A stretch of DNA of 9,825 nucleotides from Oscillospiraceae bacterium (GTDB lineage: Bacteria; Bacillota; Clostridia; Oscillospirales; UBA929): NCBI GenBank assembly GCA_009777685.1, contig WRLJ01000050.1, forward strand, positions 1-9,825, read 5' to 3'. Numbering within the stretch: position 1 is the stretch's first letter; every line of letters starts with the position of its first letter. The notes under the pieces are model-generated. The model saw only the letters and a program-made list of their open reading frames with translations, was not told the origin of the DNA and did not search any database. A program made the position numbers and the translations under genes. This document shows, in pieces, positions 6,939 to 9,825 of the stretch.

Positions 6939-8546
6939 TCAGGCGGGTCTCACAGGCTCCGGCTCCGTAAAATGCAGGCGGTACAGGCCCGTCACGGGGT
7001 CGCGGTCCGCGCTGTCGGCGAAGACGCCCCTGCCCGAGCTTAGGATGGCGGCCTCGCCGCGCCCGATTTTGCGCCCGAGCCGCCGCTCCGCCCTTTCGGC
7101 GGCTTGCCGGCGCCCGCCCTCCGGCCCCTTCAGGAAGGGCGGCATGTTTTTCCCCTTCACCATGCCGAGCCAGTCGCAGATCATGCGGTCCCGCAGTTCG
7201 GCGGCGTCCACGCCCGACAGTCCGGCGCAGAGGGCGTATAGCTGGCCGGCATACTCCTCCAGCGGCGTCCCGTGGTGCGGAGCGCCTTCGCCCAGCGCGC
7301 GGAACAGCGCGAACGGGCGCAGTCCTGAAGCCGGAAGCACATATCGCAGCACGGACAAAAAGCGGCCTTTATTGTGCGTATGCCGCAGTGCGTTTTCCGC
7401 GTTCTTCAGGATTTGGATATCCTCCGCGCTCAGCCAGGGACTGCCCTCGATCTCGTAGGGCGGCTCCGCGCCGTACCGTATCCCGAGGGCGGCCGCCCGC
7501 CCGCGCAGCGCGCTGCCGTGGAGCAGCTTCAAAAACCCGAGCTGCAGGGTATGCGCGCCCAGCGCCCAGGCGCGGTCAAAGCTGTCCATACCATCCGCCA
7601 GCGTCTCATAGGGCAGTCCCGCGATCAAGTCCAGATGAATGTGGATATTCCCCCCGCGCAGAAGCGCGCGGATGTTCCGCCCGGCTCTTTCCAAATCCAT
7701 CCGTCCGGAAACCGCCCGCAGGGCGGGCTTGTGAAAACTTTGCAGGCCCGCTTCCAATTGAATACGGCCGGGAGGCGCGCCGGCCAGCAGGGAGATTGTG
7801 CGTTCGTCAAACAGATCCGCCGCCGCCTCGAAATGAAAGCGGCAGTCCGTATCCAGCCCGAGGATATATTCAAACAGCGTATAGGCGCGCCCGGGGTCGC
7901 AGTTGAAGGTTCTGTCCACCAGCTTGACCGTTTTCGCCCCGCAGCGGGAGAGCTTGTCAATCCGCTCCTTCACCGGTTCCAGAGGGAAGAATCTCACGCC
8001 GCTCCCGCCGGACAGGCAGAACGCGCACCGGAACGGACAGCCCCGCGAGGTCTCCAGGTACGCGATTCTGCCCTTCAGCGACGCAAGACAGGCCTCGGTG
8101 TACGGGTCGACCGGCTCCTCCTCCGGCTCCGTTTCCGCCCGGACATTTTCACAGCCCTCCAGGGCGTCCAGCAGGGCCGGAAAGCTGCGTTCGCCCTCGC
8201 CGCACAGCAGACGGTCCGCGCCGCGCGCCAGCCAGTAGCCCGCGTTGTGAGAGGCCTCGGGACCCCCCAGCACGATCACCGCGTCCGGCAGGCGCTCCCG
8301 CAGAGCCGCCAGCAGGCCCGGTAGCCGGGCGGCGTTCCAGATATACGCCGAAACCCCCACCACATCCGGCGCAAAGGCCGAGACCCGCCCGGCGATATCA
8401 CGGTCCGCGTGATGGATCGTGGCCTCGACGACCTCCACCTCATGCGCCCTCCAGGCATAGCGGGAAACGCCGGCGGCCAGCACACGGACCGACAGCGAGG
8501 AATGGACATATTTAGAATTGACGGCTAAAAGCACGGCCTTACTCAT
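6939..8546 (-). CDS. B12-binding-domain-like radical SAM protein with DUF4080-type C-terminus (535 aa)
   Basis: Residues count from the ATG at 8546. The N-terminal Rossmann-like domain (about 1-135) has the opening LLAVNSKYVHSSL, SAYIWN and LGGPEASHN segments known from clostridial B12-binding-type radical SAM proteins. A classical DxHxxG cobalamin motif is not visible. The radical SAM core (about 160-360) carries CPFRCAFC, with Cys170, Cys174 and Cys177 to hold a 4Fe-4S cluster that cleaves S-adenosylmethionine, and later LDLIAGLPYET. The last 160 or so residues fit the DUF4080 C-terminal region. The substrate of this family is not established as far as I know, so only radical SAM chemistry is claimed. 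The ATG at 8546 fits the family N-terminus; an in-frame ATG at 8552 and a TTG at 8570 also exist. None of them has a Shine-Dalgarno, and a strong extended -10 box ends 9 bp before the chosen start, suggesting a leaderless message. No convincing terminator follows the stop. Confidence 0.93.
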   Translation of the reverse strand: MSKAVLLAVNSKYVHSSLSVRVLAAGVSRYAWRAHEVEVVEATIHHADRDIAGRVSAFAPDVVGVSAYIWNAARLPGLLAALRERLPDAVIVLGGPEASHNAGYWLARGADRLLCGEGERSFPALLDALEGCENVRAETEPEEEPVDPYTEACLASLKGRIAYLETSRGCPFRCAFCLSGGSGVRFFPLEPVKERIDKLSRCGAKTVKLVDRTFNCDPGRAYTLFEYILGLDTDCRFHFEAAADLFDERTISLLAGAPPGRIQLEAGLQSFHKPALRAVSGRMDLERAGRNIRALLRGGNIHIHLDLIAGLPYETLADGMDSFDRAWALGAHTLQLGFLKLLHGSALRGRAAALGIRYGAEPPYEIEGSPWLSAEDIQILKNAENALRHTHNKGRFLSVLRYVLPASGLRPFALFRALGEGAPHHGTPLEEYAGQLYALCAGLSGVDAAELRDRMICDWLGMVKGKNMPPFLKGPEGGRRQAAERAERRLGRKIGRGEAAILSSGRGVFADSADRDPVTGLYRLHFTEPEPVRPA

Positions 8547-8555
8547 AACCATACC

Positions 8556-8564
8556 ATTATAACA
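8556..8564 (-). promoter_or_regulatory. Extended -10 promoter of the radical SAM gene
   Basis: Read on the minus strand the bases are TGTTATAAT: a perfect TATAAT (8556-8561) with the TGn extension (8562-8564). No -35 is seen at 17 bp, which extended -10 promoters can do without. The expected start of transcription, about 7 bases past the box, is near 8549, only a few bases before the ATG at 8546. Confidence 0.62.
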
Positions 8565-8583
8565 CGGCAAGGCAAGCGGGCCG

Positions 8584-8598
8584 CGGCGGCGGCGGCGG
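8584..8598. repeat. Short CGG trinucleotide repeat (five copies)
   Basis: Five uninterrupted CGG units lie in the divergent intergenic region between the radical SAM and chemoreceptor genes, upstream of both promoters. The tract is short and may be chance in GC-rich DNA. It could in principle vary in length by slippage. Confidence 0.6.
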
Positions 8599-8614
8599 AT
8601 AAAATAATCGCGCT

Positions 8615-8629
8615 AAACGCTTTGCGTTT
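8615..8629. repeat. Perfect inverted repeat over the -35 of the chemoreceptor promoter
   Basis: AAACGC (8615-8620), TTT and GCGTTT (8624-8629) form a perfect 6+6 bp dyad covering the proposed -35 box (8622-8627). Its position fits an operator for a repressor, but no cognate regulator is visible and a chance dyad of this size is possible. Confidence 0.4.
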
Positions 8630-8650
8630 GCCGTTGAAATGTGTTATCAT
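8622..8650 (+). promoter_or_regulatory. Promoter of the chemoreceptor gene
   Basis: TTGCGT (8622-8627) and TATCAT (8645-8650, five of six matches) are 17 bp apart, and TGT (8642-8644) supplies an extended -10. The predicted leader is about 37 nt and includes the Shine-Dalgarno AAGGGGGG at 8677-8684. This looks like a housekeeping sigma-A promoter rather than the sigma-D type often used by chemotaxis genes. Confidence 0.55.
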
Positions 8651-8693
8651 GAAACAGGTTTCCGTTCAAGCCGGGTAAGGGGGGCGTCCGCTG

Positions 8694-9825
8694 ATGAACC
8701 GCATGAAAATCGCGGCCAAGATATTGGTGTGCTTCGGGATACTCGCTGTCCTGTGCGCGGTGTTTTCACTGGTTTCAGCCGGCCTTGCCCGGGGAGCTCT
8801 CCGCGCGCTGGAGGCCCCGGAGAGCGGCGGCGCGCAGGAAGCCGCGGCGTCTCTGCACCGGATTCTGGCGGTCTCCTGCGTCTGCGTCGCGGCCGTGTTT
8901 GCCGCGTCGGGGACCATCGGGCTTCTGCTGTTCCGCAATCTGTCCGGCCCGCTGGGTTTCCTGGCCGCCGAGATTTCCGACATTGCCGAAACGGGCAATA
9001 TCTATCTGGACGACCAGGCCTACAGGCAAACGAAGATTCTGAACAGGCGGGACGATGAGATCGGCCGCATATCGCGCTCGATCGGCGATATGCTGGCCAT
9101 GTTCCGCGGCAAGATTCAGTCGCTGAACGCCATCGCCGGCGGCGACCTGACCGTGACGGTCACCTGCCGCTCCGGGAAAGACACGATCGGCACGGCGCTG
9201 GCGGGCATGGTGGACGGACTTAACCGCATGTTTCTGGATATCCGTGACGCCGCCGGACAGGTTTCCTCCGGCTCGGTCCGTCTGGCGTCCGACGCCGCGG
9301 CGCTGGCCGCCGACGCCGGACAGCAGTCCGATTCCATCGAGCGCCTGCGGGACAGGATCGCCGTCCTCGCGGAGCAGACCGGCCAAAACGCGCGCATGGC
9401 ACGGGAATCCTCCTCTTTGTCCGGCTCCATCAAGGGTCTGGCACAGAAGGGCGGCGCGCAGATGGACGAGATGATCGGCGCGGTGCGGCAGATCAACGAC
9501 TCGGGCGAAGCCATCGGAAAGGTCATCAAAGTGATCGACGACATTGCCTTCCAGACCAACATCCTCGCGCTGAACGCCGCCGTGGAGGCGGCGAGGGCCG
9601 GTCAGCACGGCAAAGGCTTTGCCGTCGTCGCGGGAGAGGTGCGCGCGCTGGCGGCCATGAGCCAGGCCGCCGTGGAGGAGACCGAGGCGCTGATCGCCGC
9701 CTCCGTCGGCCACGCCAGGCAGGGCGCCAGAATCGCCTCGGAGACCGCCGGCTCTCTGCGGGAAATCGTGGACGGCATCAACCAAAGCGCGCGGCTGGCG
9801 GGCGAGATCACGCATTCGTCCGGCG
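8694..9825 (+). CDS. Methyl-accepting chemotaxis protein, 3' end beyond the window (377 residues seen)
   Basis: This is a membrane chemoreceptor that would signal through CheW and CheA to the flagellar motor. Residues 7-33 form the first membrane helix and about 57-80 the second; only some 23 residues lie between them, so there is almost no extracellular ligand-binding domain. A HAMP region follows with the conserved Pro86 (GPLGFL) and RRDDEIG at 118-124, then a second HAMP-like stretch with IAGGDLTV (147-154) and KDTIG (162-166). The signalling domain includes a methylation-type segment AGQQSDSIE (208-216) and the hallmark hairpin tip DIAFQTNILALNAAVEAARAG at 283-303, followed by GKGFAVVAGEVRALA (306-320). 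The reading frame is open from the ATG at 8694 to the window edge with no stop. AAGGGGGG ends 9 bp before that ATG, which settles the start; another ATG lies at 8703. The stimulus is unknown. Confidence 0.95.
   Translation, partial: MNRMKIAAKILVCFGILAVLCAVFSLVSAGLARGALRALEAPESGGAQEAAASLHRILAVSCVCVAAVFAASGTIGLLLFRNLSGPLGFLAAEISDIAETGNIYLDDQAYRQTKILNRRDDEIGRISRSIGDMLAMFRGKIQSLNAIAGGDLTVTVTCRSGKDTIGTALAGMVDGLNRMFLDIRDAAGQVSSGSVRLASDAAALAADAGQQSDSIERLRDRIAVLAEQTGQNARMARESSSLSGSIKGLAQKGGAQMDEMIGAVRQINDSGEAIGKVIKVIDDIAFQTNILALNAAVEAARAGQHGKGFAVVAGEVRALAAMSQAAVEETEALIAASVGHARQGARIASETAGSLREIVDGINQSARLAGEITHSSG

Noticed and set aside
6909..6947. Hairpins GCCTG/CAGGC and CCCGC/GCGGG as a terminator for the radical SAM gene
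   Set aside because: Read on the minus strand the stems are followed by A-rich, not T-rich, sequence, and the stems are only 5 bp. One of them overlaps the stop codon.
8614..8640. Sigma-D (flagellar) promoter for the chemoreceptor, TAAA ... GCCGTTGA
   Set aside because: The spacing between TAAA and GCCG is 12 bp, against about 15 bp in the known consensus, and the GCCGATA box is imperfect. The sigma-A-like boxes fit better.

Overview
The window is GC-rich bacterial DNA, densely coded on both strands. It looks like a chromosomal piece of an anaerobic, Gram-positive-type Bacillota, probably a high-GC member of the class Clostridia. The grounds are a lipoprotein signal on the secreted mannanase, a clostridial-type SagB/ThcOx nitroreductase, a single-chain MacB-like ABC exporter, a DUF4080-type radical SAM protein and a chemotaxis receptor. 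This placement rests on protein families recognised by eye, not on a search. I see no RNA genes, insertion sequences, phage genes or CRISPR array.

Layout: (1) bases 1-1885, plus strand: the 3' part of a SagB-type nitroreductase, then a lipoprotein GH26 beta-mannanase about 30 bp downstream. (2) 1886-4443, plus strand: an intergenic promoter with a perfect inverted repeat between its -35 and -10 boxes, a fused ATPase-permease ABC transporter, and a strong GC-rich terminator hairpin. (3) 4464-6746, minus strand: a four-part c-di-GMP phosphodiesterase (degenerate GGDEF, intact EAL, GAF, PAS) with its own promoter in an AT-richer gap. (4) 6939-8546, minus strand: a B12-binding-like radical SAM protein. 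(5) 8571-8693: a divergent promoter region with an extended -10 box on each strand. (6) 8694 to the end, plus strand: a methyl-accepting chemotaxis protein cut off by the window edge.

The genes do not form one pathway. The mannanase points to use of plant mannan, while the EAL protein and the chemoreceptor point to a motile cell with c-di-GMP control. The ABC exporter stands alone with its own regulated promoter. I found no clearly new multi-gene system. The items most worth a second look are the apparently leaderless start of the radical SAM gene, the operator-like repeat in the ABC promoter, the reversed domain order and dead GGDEF of the phosphodiesterase, and the chemoreceptor with almost no extracellular sensor.
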